A stretch of DNA of 5,109 bases from Bacteriovoracaceae bacterium UBA7317 (GCA_002474345.1 DKQD01000103.1:1-5109), one strand, 5' to 3'; counted from the first letter of the stretch, positions 1 through 5,109 are shown. Notes: a model not told the origin generated them from the sequence alone. A program made the numbers and translations.

Positions 1-327
1 GGAACTTCTCAAGTTGTTCGTATCGGCTCAGATAAAATTTATTCAAAGTGTGAGGATTATGATTATAAACTTAGGCACCATGGAGTTTTTGTTTCTTTTG
101 CACCAATAAAAAACCCAAAAATTGCAGTGAGTGTTATTGTTGAACATGGGTGTCATGGGTCTTCTGCTGCAGCTCCTGTTGCTAAAGCCGTAACGACAAC
201 TTATCTGGAAAAGTACTACCCTGAGTTAAGAAAGAAAAATATTGAAAAAGAAAAACTGGCCCTCCAAAAGTTAATGAAAAAGCTCGAGGAGGAGAAGCGG
301 AAAAAAGAGCTAGAAAAAGAGTCATAA
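1..327 (+). CDS. mrdA: Penicillin-binding protein 2 (elongasome peptidoglycan D,D-transpeptidase), C-terminal 108 residues
   Basis: This is the 3' end of a class B PBP; the start lies outside the window. The open frame begins with Gly-Thr-Ser-Gln-Val-Val, which fits the second half of the conserved KTGT-x-Q-V-V motif of the transpeptidase domain, so the window opens inside the active site. It continues with the FAPxxxPxIAVxVIVEHG strand (visible residues 33-50) and the HGSSAAAPVAKAV segment (52-64), both typical of PBP2. In this family the enzyme cross-links peptidoglycan in the periplasm during side-wall growth, paired with RodA. From about visible residue 73 to the end (bases 217-324) the protein becomes a Lys/Glu-rich, probably helical tail. 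It ends TAA, 2 bp before the rodA ATG, so the two are surely co-transcribed. The catalytic Ser-x-x-Lys and SxN motifs would be upstream and cannot be checked. The in-frame GTG at 127 is an internal Val codon, not a start. Confidence 0.88.
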   Translation, partial: GTSQVVRIGSDKIYSKCEDYDYKLRHHGVFVSFAPIKNPKIAVSVIVEHGCHGSSAAAPVAKAVTTTYLEKYYPELRKKNIEKEKLALQKLMKKLEEEKRKKELEKES

Positions 328-329
328 TA

Positions 330-1436
330 ATGAGCAATAGTAAATTTGTAGATAACTTAAAAAGATATGATTATTCCTTTTTTGTTTTAGCGGTCATTCT
401 CTTTACGATGGGAGCAATAAACCTTTATTCAGCGACTCATTCAACGGCTTATATTTCAAATTTGTACAAGACACAAATACTCTATTTCCTTATATCATTA
501 GTGGTAGGGATAGCAGTAAGCTTTATTCAGCCAAAAACTTTTTTAAGGTTTTCTTATCTTATTTATGGCGTAAATATCTTTCTGTTGGTTGTTGTCCTGT
601 TTTTAGGTGACAAGGGGATGGGGGCAAGACGGTGGCTATCTTTAGGGCCATTTCGAATCCAACCTTCAGAAATTATGAAAATTTCTGTTATTCTCATTTT
701 AGGTCGGTATTTTAGTAAAAAGGTAACGGGAGATGAGATAGGTTTAAAAGAGCTGATCATTCCTTTTATTTTAACTTTTATTCCGGCCCTTTTGATTATT
801 ATTGAGCCTGATTTAGGTACAGGTTTAATGATTTTTCTCATTTTCTTTTTTATTTCTTTTTACTGCAAACTAAAATGGAAGAGTATTTTTATAATTGGTA
901 TCATTGGACTTATTAGCGGCATTGGAATGTATAACTTTGGTTTGAAAGAATACCAACGGAAAAGAATTCTAACATTTTTAGATCCTTCAGCAGATAAAAA
1001 AGGATCAGGTTATAATGCAATACAATCAAAAATAGCTATAGGTTCAGGAAAGCTTTTTGGAAAAGGTTTTAAAAAATCATCTCAAGCTTCTCTTAACTAT
1101 TTGCCAGAAAATCATACGGATTTTGTTTTTTCAATTTTTAATGAAGAGCATGGTTTTTTCGGTTCACTTCTTCTAATTAGTATCTATGTAATTCTACTTT
1201 TTAGGTTTATTTATCTGGCGACTTCGGTCACCAAACTCTTTAATTCGATTGTTGTCTTAGGATTAATGTCTATATTTTTTTGGCACACCTTTATTAATAT
1301 GGGGATGGTAACAGGCCTTTTACCCATTGTTGGTCTCCCTTTGCCCTATATGTCATACGGTGGGTCGAGTCTTTTAACATTCTCTATATGTTGTGGAATA
1401 GCAACAAGTATAAGTAATTCTAAAAATATTTTTTAG
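330..1436 (+). CDS. rodA: RodA, SEDS-family peptidoglycan glycosyltransferase
   Basis: The product is a 368-residue polytopic inner-membrane protein of normal RodA length with about ten hydrophobic segments. In the known family it polymerises lipid II into glycan strands and works in a complex with PBP2 and MreB/C/D to elongate the cell. All main SEDS signatures are visible: GARRWL (98-103), QPSE (111-114), EPDLGTG (159-165), EYQRKRI (207-213), QSKIAIGSG (232-240), LNYLPENHTDF (255-265) and PIVGLPLPYMSYGGSS (332-347). W102 and D264 correspond by motif to the functionally essential Trp and the putative catalytic Asp of other RodA proteins, so the enzyme looks intact. RodA is preferred over FtsW because of the PBP2 gene directly upstream. 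The ATG lies 2 bp after the mrdA stop and has only a weak purine stretch (AAAAAGAG) ahead, which suggests translation coupled to mrdA. Confidence 0.96.
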   Translation: MSNSKFVDNLKRYDYSFFVLAVILFTMGAINLYSATHSTAYISNLYKTQILYFLISLVVGIAVSFIQPKTFLRFSYLIYGVNIFLLVVVLFLGDKGMGARRWLSLGPFRIQPSEIMKISVILILGRYFSKKVTGDEIGLKELIIPFILTFIPALLIIIEPDLGTGLMIFLIFFFISFYCKLKWKSIFIIGIIGLISGIGMYNFGLKEYQRKRILTFLDPSADKKGSGYNAIQSKIAIGSGKLFGKGFKKSSQASLNYLPENHTDFVFSIFNEEHGFFGSLLLISIYVILLFRFIYLATSVTKLFNSIVVLGLMSIFFWHTFINMGMVTGLLPIVGLPLPYMSYGGSSLLTFSICCGIATSISNSKNIF

Positions 1437-1447
1437 TTTTCCTAAAA
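1420..1447. terminator. Possible weak AT-only terminator at the convergent rodA / membrane-protein junction
   Basis: CTAAAAA (1420-1426) and TTTTTAG (1430-1436) form a perfect 7-bp inverted repeat with a 3-base loop, followed by TTTT on the + strand. TTTTAG (1431-1436) can alternatively pair with CTAAAA (1442-1447) across a 5-base loop. The stop codons of both convergent genes sit inside the arms. With almost no G-C pairs these stems are weak, so this is a guess based on position; no stronger terminator is visible at the junction. Confidence 0.25.
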
Positions 1448-2338
1448 TTTGTTGAAAGTTATATGCTCAGTAATAACCGTTGTTAAAAGGCATGAAGTGA
1501 AAAAAACGATACCTTCATAAATACCATAGCCTATTTCCGGGTCATCTTTTTCATTACTTTTTGAGCTATTAAAATCATCTTGAACTTTAAAGATGAATGG
1601 AATTCCTTTTTGAAATATAGGAAAAATTATTAGAGATAAAAGGATTTTTAAAAAAACTTCAATAGAATAGTTCTGGATATCTTTCAACTCATGGTTAATT
1701 GAGGATGATAGAATTATTATTAATCCTAGGAAAAACCCAAGATATGAGAAAGATAGGGCAATATTTTTTTGGATGAGCAACTTTTGAAACTTTAATTTTG
1801 AGACGAGAGGGAAAACTTTAGATGTTACACCAATCATTACCATTGAAAATAACCAAAGAAGGACAATATATATAGGTACATGCTTAATTGTAACTTGAGA
1901 TACATTAAGAATAGTTTTTAACAGAAAGGCAAGGCCAATAGCGTGACCAAAACATATAATAGCATAGGAAAAGTTTTTTCTCTTTAAGATTTCATCGTGA
2001 TACTCAAAATTGTAAAGAATTATGCTTTCAGTAATAAATAAGGATCCTAGGTAGAGTAAAAAGGAAAGCATTGAGGCAACAAAAAAGTCAAAAAGAGCAA
2101 ACATTAAGCCTTCGGCCATGAAAAAGTAGAACTCAGAAAAGACAACACCTATTCCAATGAGTCTTGCAAAAAGGTGGATTGTATCAGCACCATTTTTAGA
2201 AGGGTAAAACCTTTTTGAAATTTGTTTTTTTGTTTGTGGGTAGAGGAATGAGTGAGCGTACTTGTAAAAAAAAAGTAACCCACATAAAAAAATTGAAAAG
2301 ATAATTTTAATAAGGAGTTTATCAAATAAATCACTCAT
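1442..2338 (-). CDS. Polytopic membrane protein with four-fold internal pattern, resembling two DUF350 (YjfL-type) domains
   Basis: The product has 298 residues and about eight hydrophobic segments (roughly 9-25, 57-75, 81-108, 124-143, 153-173, 193-213, 226-243, 272-291). A recurring pattern appears at 49-73, 121-143, 191-213 and 268-291: a short charged stretch with KN, NG or GY, then a small-residue-rich helix (for example KNFSYAIICFGHAIGLAFLL and KNIALSFSYLGFFLGLIIIL). Copies are about 70-78 residues apart. This matches the layout I know for DUF350 proteins, where each domain has two such halves with a charge-G-N-x-A motif; the canonical GN is only partly kept, so the assignment is tentative. 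DUF350 has no firm biochemical role. The gene is last in its operon: its ATG overlaps the stop of the preceding gene in an ATGA, with GAAGG 7 bases upstream, which fixes the start. It runs tail-to-tail into rodA with 5 bp between stops. Confidence 0.82.
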   Translation of the reverse strand: MSDLFDKLLIKIIFSIFLCGLLFFYKYAHSFLYPQTKKQISKRFYPSKNGADTIHLFARLIGIGVVFSEFYFFMAEGLMFALFDFFVASMLSFLLYLGSLFITESIILYNFEYHDEILKRKNFSYAIICFGHAIGLAFLLKTILNVSQVTIKHVPIYIVLLWLFSMVMIGVTSKVFPLVSKLKFQKLLIQKNIALSFSYLGFFLGLIIILSSSINHELKDIQNYSIEVFLKILLSLIIFPIFQKGIPFIFKVQDDFNSSKSNEKDDPEIGYGIYEGIVFFTSCLLTTVITEHITFNKF

Positions 2339-3006
2339 TTTTTTTCCTTCATTTTAGGAAAGGACCAGTATGCCTTCAAATAAGAGATAATTTTTTTCTT
2401 TATTGGTTCTTTTCCCTTTACTGAATCAGAGGAAGGGGCGGTTTTCTTAAATTCATTATTTTCGCCATAAAATACTTTCATTCTTTTTTTGCTATCTAGC
2501 ACTTTGAGATAAAATTTTTCGCTAGGTTTGAAATTACCCCATCCTAGTAAATCTGGAAAGTGTGAATAAGAGCGTCGAAAAACCCAGACTTTACTTCCTT
2601 TCTGGGTCTTTTGCCAATTTCCATAAGCGAGATCTCCTACAAAAAGAGTTCCAGGGGGCATAGGTAGGCTACTACCAGAGCTTAATTTATTTTCTCTTCT
2701 AAAGAGAGACATTCCTGTGAGCTCTTTGCTTTTTAACCAAAAGTTTTTTGTTGTTCTAAAGGTAATTATTTTTGTCTCTTTCGGTTTAAATCCATGAATA
2801 AGCCTATATTTTTGGAGGTATGATTTTATAAAGGTTCCTCTCGTAAAGCTTTCCATGAGAATAAGAGAAATTGGCGCTTCATTTTCTAAAGAAGAAAAAC
2901 TATCTTTATTTTTTAAAAATTTTATATTTTTATGATTTGGTGAGAAGCTTTTTGATAAGCCTAGAAAAACTAAAATTAGGAGTATGTATAATGATATTTT
3001 ATTCAT
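2335..3006 (-). CDS. Unrecognised protein with N-terminal hydrophobic segment, probably exported or membrane-anchored
   Basis: The product has 223 residues and I do not recognise its family. Residues 1-4 (MNKI) followed by a hydrophobic stretch at 5-18 and then a Lys/Ser-rich region look like a signal peptide or an uncleaved N-terminal anchor; no lipobox Cys is present. The rest is basic and hydrophilic. The centre (115-170) looks folded: PMPPGTLFVGDLAYGNW (115-131), then GSKVWVFRRSYSHFPDLLGWGNF (137-159) and SEKFYLKVL (162-170), rich in Trp, Tyr, Phe and Gly as in a beta-rich extracytoplasmic domain. The last 40 residues are Lys-rich. There is no catalytic motif that I can name. It starts 17 bp after the HD phosphohydrolase gene, behind a strong AGGAGGT, and its stop overlaps the start of the membrane-protein gene. 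That suggests these last two products may act together at the envelope (inference only). Confidence 0.8.
   Translation of the reverse strand: MNKISLYILLILVFLGLSKSFSPNHKNIKFLKNKDSFSSLENEAPISLILMESFTRGTFIKSYLQKYRLIHGFKPKETKIITFRTTKNFWLKSKELTGMSLFRRENKLSSGSSLPMPPGTLFVGDLAYGNWQKTQKGSKVWVFRRSYSHFPDLLGWGNFKPSEKFYLKVLDSKKRMKVFYGENNEFKKTAPSSDSVKGKEPIKKKIISYLKAYWSFPKMKEKK
2346..2350 (-). promoter_or_regulatory. Ribosome-binding site of the last operon gene, inside the preceding coding sequence
   Basis: GAAGG on the minus strand lies 7 bases before the ATG at 2338. The spacer consists only of A residues, and the same bases encode the end (Met-Lys-Glu-Lys-Lys) of the upstream protein. Together with the ATGA overlap this supports translational coupling of the two genes and the chosen start. 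Confidence 0.7.
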
Positions 3007-3016
3007 TAGCTTTAGG

Positions 3017-3023
3017 ACCTCCT
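3017..3023 (-). promoter_or_regulatory. Strong Shine-Dalgarno sequence AGGAGGT for the unrecognised exported protein
   Basis: AGGAGGT begins directly after the TAA of the HD phosphohydrolase gene and ends 10 bases before the ATG at 3006. It is the closest match to the anti-Shine-Dalgarno consensus in the window, although the spacing is slightly long. It supports the annotated start, since no other in-frame start codon sits nearer to it. Confidence 0.75.
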
Positions 3024-4328
3024 TTATTGAATCAGTTTTGAGAGGTGGTCTTTTTGATTTTTATTTAAGCCCTCAATCTCACAGTGAAGCCTTGTTATGG
3101 CATGAGATTCACTAAACTTTTGGAATAGATCTGTTGCATCTTCTATATTTGAGTATGAAATCTTTGAGTCTTTGTATGTTTTTCTTACAACTTGTAAAGA
3201 GGGGAGCCTTATATTAGCAGAGTTCCTTATATAATATTTTGAAAGCCTACTTGATGAAGAACACTTAATGTAATCTATTTTTTCCTCTTTAAGGAATGAT
3301 TGAATACTATCTAACTTTTGAGTTTGAGTTTTATTAAAGGACTCGTAAATTTTTGGAGGGATCTTATTGCTTACAAGGTTTTTGGCATAAGAGTTCTTAC
3401 TCTTTCTTAAAATCTTCATCAGATAGTGATCGTCATGGTCTAAGTATTTTTCAATATCTCCAGGTATAGTATATTCATTAGCAGAGGAATTAAAATATTT
3501 GTATAGGAGCTGTTCAAGACAAACTGCTCTGTAATGAAAATAAACCATAATGAACATATGGTATCTACTGAGCAAAAAGTCGTCGAATGTAACAACTGCC
3601 CTTTCAGATATACCCAGTGTTGCATCTGCACCATTAATGCAAATTTCTAAATTATCGAGAAGCCAATCAAGGTCATAATTACCATAGCTGACACCACAAA
3701 AATAACTGTCTCTCAATAGATAGTCCATTCTATCGCAGTCCATTTCACTAGAGACAAGTTGGTGGAGAAGGGAGAAGTAGTTAATTCCCTTATAAGTAAA
3801 ATAAGATGGAGACGAAGTTGATCCGATTATGAGGTCGGTAATTCCCTTTGGAGTGACTCCAAAGCTCTCTCTTAATCTAAAAAAGGATAAGGATAAAGAG
3901 CTATCTATGATAGATTTAACTGTATAGTCTTCGTGTGTTGCTTGACCATTAGGGTCTTTATCCCAGTCTTTTAGTTGCTCTTTTGAAAAATTAAGGTCTT
4001 TTAGTGTGGGCATGACAATTTCTGTTGAATGGCTTAGTGGTGCATGTCCTATGTCATGAAGAAGACATGCCATTTTAAAAGTGAATTTTAATTTAAGAAT
4101 ATCAGGGTCAGATAGCTTTTCTTTAAAAAGTTTATTAAAAACTTTCTCTCCAATATACATGACTCCAATAGAATGAAGAAACCTTGAGTGAGTTGCCCCA
4201 GGAAAAACGTACTCAGAGAGACCAAGTTGCTTAATTCCTCTAAGCCTCTGGAAAAAAGGATTCATGATAACGTGAGCTTCTTCATCTAAAATATGAATCG
4301 AGCCATGAACTGGATCTCTTATTTCCAC
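3024..4328 (-). CDS. HD-superfamily phosphohydrolase (COG1078-type, dNTP triphosphohydrolase-like)
   Basis: The product has 434 residues and is probably cytoplasmic. The N-terminus (residues 3-60) carries the family hallmarks IRDPVHGSI, FFQRLRGIKQLG and PGATHSRFLHSIGV. The metal-binding HD set is complete: H52, H91-D92 in the motif LLHDIGHAPLSHSTE, and D199 in EMDCDRMDYLLRD. An H132-E133 pair matches the further active-site HE of SAMHD1-like enzymes. Characterised relatives hydrolyse dNTPs to deoxynucleosides and triphosphate, but substrates vary across this family, so the exact substrate here is unknown. The C-terminal third (about 280-434) is less conserved and may take part in oligomerisation or regulation. 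The start is GTG; it is supported by GAGGA 5 bases upstream and by the protein beginning exactly where the family's DPVHG motif normally starts. It lies 15 bp after the glutaredoxin gene and 17 bp before the next gene, so it is mid-operon. Confidence 0.93.
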   Translation of the reverse strand: MEIRDPVHGSIHILDEEAHVIMNPFFQRLRGIKQLGLSEYVFPGATHSRFLHSIGVMYIGEKVFNKLFKEKLSDPDILKLKFTFKMACLLHDIGHAPLSHSTEIVMPTLKDLNFSKEQLKDWDKDPNGQATHEDYTVKSIIDSSLSLSFFRLRESFGVTPKGITDLIIGSTSSPSYFTYKGINYFSLLHQLVSSEMDCDRMDYLLRDSYFCGVSYGNYDLDWLLDNLEICINGADATLGISERAVVTFDDFLLSRYHMFIMVYFHYRAVCLEQLLYKYFNSSANEYTIPGDIEKYLDHDDHYLMKILRKSKNSYAKNLVSNKIPPKIYESFNKTQTQKLDSIQSFLKEEKIDYIKCSSSSRLSKYYIRNSANIRLPSLQVVRKTYKDSKISYSNIEDATDLFQKFSESHAITRLHCEIEGLNKNQKDHLSKLIQ

Positions 4329-4333
4329 TGAAG

Positions 4334-4338
4334 TCCTC
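4334..4338 (-). promoter_or_regulatory. Ribosome-binding site GAGGA that decides a GTG start
   Basis: GAGGA on the minus strand lies 5 bases before the GTG at 4328, within the 15-bp gap after the glutaredoxin stop. It justifies using this non-ATG start for the HD phosphohydrolase. Confidence 0.7.
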
Positions 4339-4343
4339 GATGC

Positions 4344-4604
4344 TTAGTTATTTTTTTCTAATTTAGTGTGATTTTCCCTTAGCCATTCGATGATATCATC
4401 AGATTCGAACATTGGCTCACCATTAATAAAGAGGCATGGTGTTGTTTTTCTGCCCGTTTTTTCAAGCAATATTTGAAGATTTGTTTGATCTTCGTAAATA
4501 TGCCTATAAGACACTTTTATGTTGAGGTTCTTTATTTCCCTTAGTACTTTTTGACAAAAAAAACATTCGTCGTAGTAGAATAGGTCAATTTTGGTGCTTT
4601 GCAT
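4344..4604 (-). CDS. Glutaredoxin (GrxC-like, dithiol CxxC)
   Basis: The 86-residue product has the normal length of a small bacterial glutaredoxin. It starts with a beta strand (IDLFYYDE, 6-13), then the active site C14-F-F-C17, a variant of the usual CPYC/CPFC in which Phe replaces Pro. TTPCLFINGE (54-63) supplies the cis-proline (P56) of the thioredoxin fold, and FESDDIIEWL (66-75) fits the glutathione-binding and final-helix region. In this family the enzyme reduces disulfides and glutathione-mixed disulfides in the cytoplasm and can donate electrons to ribonucleotide reductase. Several thioredoxin-fold relatives look alike, so the physiological partner is unknown. The ATG is preceded by AAAGGA at a 5-base spacing, and that ribosome-binding site is in the arm of a long inverted repeat. 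It is followed after 15 bp by the HD phosphohydrolase gene. Confidence 0.9.
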   Translation of the reverse strand: MQSTKIDLFYYDECFFCQKVLREIKNLNIKVSYRHIYEDQTNLQILLEKTGRKTTPCLFINGEPMFESDDIIEWLRENHTKLEKNN

Positions 4605-4609
4605 TATTG

Positions 4610-4659
4610 TCCTTTGGTAATAGGGCCTAGTGAGGACACTTTATACTATTACCAAAGGA
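4610..4659 (-). promoter_or_regulatory. Perfect 14-bp inverted repeat that would sequester the glutaredoxin ribosome-binding site
   Basis: The arms are TCCTTTGGTAATAG (4610-4623) and CTATTACCAAAGGA (4646-4659), exact reverse complements separated by 22 bases. In the minus-strand transcript the distal arm ends in AAAGGA, the Shine-Dalgarno of the glutaredoxin gene whose ATG follows 5 bases later. Inside the loop a smaller AGTG-N4-CACT stem (4629-4640) is also possible. No U-run follows the hairpin on either strand, so it is not a standard intrinsic terminator. It could be an RNA element controlling translation, an RNase processing site, a stability element, or a paired protein-binding site in the DNA. 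The structure is seen directly; the function is inferred. Confidence 0.65.
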
Positions 4660-4671
4660 AACCCTAATCAA
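4643..4671 (-). promoter_or_regulatory. Candidate sigma-70-type promoter for the glutaredoxin-to-membrane-protein operon
   Basis: On the minus strand TTGATT (4671-4666) and TAGTAT (4648-4643) are separated by exactly 17 bases; each matches four of six consensus positions. An overlapping TATAAA (4645-4640) is an alternative -10 with a longer 20-base spacer. The -35 overlaps the stop codon of the upstream gene, and the proximal arm of the inverted repeat lies between -35 and the end of -10. Transcripts starting here, near 4636, would lack the proximal arm and have an unpaired ribosome-binding site. In such AT-rich DNA chance matches are common. Confidence 0.35.
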
Positions 4672-5109
4672 GAATCATTATCATTATTACCATCAAGCCC
4701 ATGAGCATACCTTTCATCTTCGTCGAGCTCATCTTTTTCTTCATCTTCAGGTTTATCAAAGGCATCATTGTATCCCCAGCCGTATGAGTAATCACCCTCT
4801 GAAGAGTCATCTCTTTCATCATCTGGGTTATATTCCTTTTCCTCATCGCTCTGAGAATCTAAAGACTTTTCATTATTTTCGAACCCATTTTCCTCAGCAT
4901 TTTTTGTGATTTCTTCTTCAGTGGGGCCATCGTTATAATTACTTTGGTCTGTACTAGGCTGTTCTACTTCATTTGCATCTTCGCTATGCTTATTTGCAAG
5001 TTTTTCTTTGTATTTGTTTAGGGCTTCTTCTCTGGTTAACTTTTGAGATTCCTCACTCGCCGTTTTTGAAGTTTTCTTCTTAGCGGTTTTCTTCTTAGAA
5101 GTTTTCTTC
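4668..5109 (-). CDS. Unrecognised protein with Lys-rich repeats and an acidic, probably disordered C-terminus (5'-truncated by window edge)
   Basis: The frame is open from the window edge to a TGA at 4670-4668, giving 146 visible residues; the start is beyond 5109. Visible residues 1-16 are a Lys-Lys-Lys-Thr-(Ser/Ala) repeat like the basic tails of histone H1-like or other nucleic-acid-binding bacterial proteins. A short helical stretch (LTREEALNKYKEKLANK, 24-40) follows. From about residue 42 onward the chain is dominated by Glu, Asp, Asn and Ser with almost no hydrophobic residues, apart from a small aromatic island SYGWGYNDAF (108-117), and ends in DGNNDNDS. The charge thus switches from strongly basic to strongly acidic. 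The product looks intrinsically disordered; no domain identifies its function. A different frame in the same bases (4664-4846) contains a Met-rich open stretch, but it is a shadow of this gene: the frame called here is open for the whole 442 bases and has a composition seen in real disordered proteins. It ends 63 bp before the glutaredoxin gene. Confidence 0.72.
   Translation of the reverse strand, partial: KKTSKKKTAKKKTSKTASEESQKLTREEALNKYKEKLANKHSEDANEVEQPSTDQSNYNDGPTEEEITKNAEENGFENNEKSLDSQSDEEKEYNPDDERDDSSEGDYSYGWGYNDAFDKPEDEEKDELDEDERYAHGLDGNNDNDS
5067..5109 (-). repeat. In-frame 15-bp tandem repeat encoding KKKT(S/A)
   Basis: Reading the minus strand, the unit AAGAAGAAAACTTCT recurs with few changes: a partial copy at 5109-5097, AAGAAGAAAACCGCT at 5096-5082 and AAGAAGAAAACTTCA at 5081-5067. 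The unit length is a multiple of three, so gain or loss of copies would change the length of the Lys-rich region without shifting the frame. More copies may lie beyond the window edge. Confidence 0.75.

Noticed and set aside
127..327. Separate 66-residue gene starting at GTG 127
   Set aside because: The same frame is open to base 1 and encodes clear PBP2 motifs upstream, so this is only the tail of that protein.
563..841. Minus-strand open stretch inside rodA
   Set aside because: It lies fully antisense to conserved RodA motifs and shows no recognisable domain or convincing ribosome-binding context.
982..1007. GATCCTT / AAGGATC inverted repeat with 12-base loop inside rodA
   Set aside because: It lies within codons for the conserved LDPSADKKGSG region, has no associated U-run or start site, and a 7-bp pairing of this kind is expected by chance in a coding region.
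2149..2334. Minus-strand open stretch overlapping the membrane-protein gene
   Set aside because: It is a shifted-frame shadow of the longer gene with a coupled start and good membrane-helix pattern.
3440..3634. Minus-strand open stretch inside the HD phosphohydrolase gene
   Set aside because: It is a shifted-frame shadow of the intact HD gene.
4610..4659. Long inverted repeat as a transposon end, MITE or intrinsic terminator
   Set aside because: It occurs once, has no target-site duplication or transposase nearby, and has no T-run after either arm; the overlap with the ribosome-binding site makes a regulatory role more likely.
4664..4846. Met-rich open stretch on the minus strand as a small protein gene
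   Set aside because: It is out of frame with the longer open frame running from 5109 to 4668, and its composition (MMKEMTLQ, MKKKMSS) is what an Asp/Glu-rich gene gives in a shifted frame.

Overview
The window is visibly AT-rich and gene-dense. It looks like a chromosomal piece of a Gram-negative, rod-forming bacterium. The elongasome gene pair PBP2-RodA is ordinary for such organisms. The AT-rich codon use, Lys-rich proteins and mix of an HD phosphohydrolase with lineage-specific membrane and exported proteins would fit a Bacteriovorax-like member of the Bdellovibrionota, but that placement is an impression and not something the sequence proves.

Left part (1-1436, + strand): the 3' end of a class B penicillin-binding protein (PBP2/mrdA), starting inside its KTGT active-site motif, is followed after 2 bp by a complete rodA. 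Together these make the transpeptidase and glycosyltransferase of the cell-elongation peptidoglycan machine. Their transcription unit ends against a convergent operon: only 5 bp separate the two stop codons, and an AT-only set of short inverted repeats lies across the junction.

Right part (5109 down to 1442, - strand): a run of five co-oriented genes. In transcription order they are (i) an open-ended gene with Lys-rich repeats and a very acidic C-terminus, cut by the window edge; (ii) a small glutaredoxin; (iii) an HD-superfamily phosphohydrolase of the dNTP-triphosphohydrolase-like type; (iv) an unrecognised, probably exported or membrane-anchored protein; (v) a polytopic membrane protein whose four-fold internal pattern resembles two DUF350 (YjfL-type) domains. 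Genes ii-v are spaced by 15 bp, 17 bp and a 4-base ATGA overlap, so they very likely form one operon.

The most unusual element is the 63-bp gap between genes i and ii. It holds a perfect 14-bp inverted repeat around a 22-nt loop, and the distal arm contains the Shine-Dalgarno sequence of the glutaredoxin gene. A plausible sigma-70-type promoter overlaps the proximal arm. A full-length read-through transcript would hide the ribosome-binding site in a hairpin, whereas a transcript started at the internal promoter would lack one arm. No RNA genes, mobile elements or CRISPR arrays were seen.
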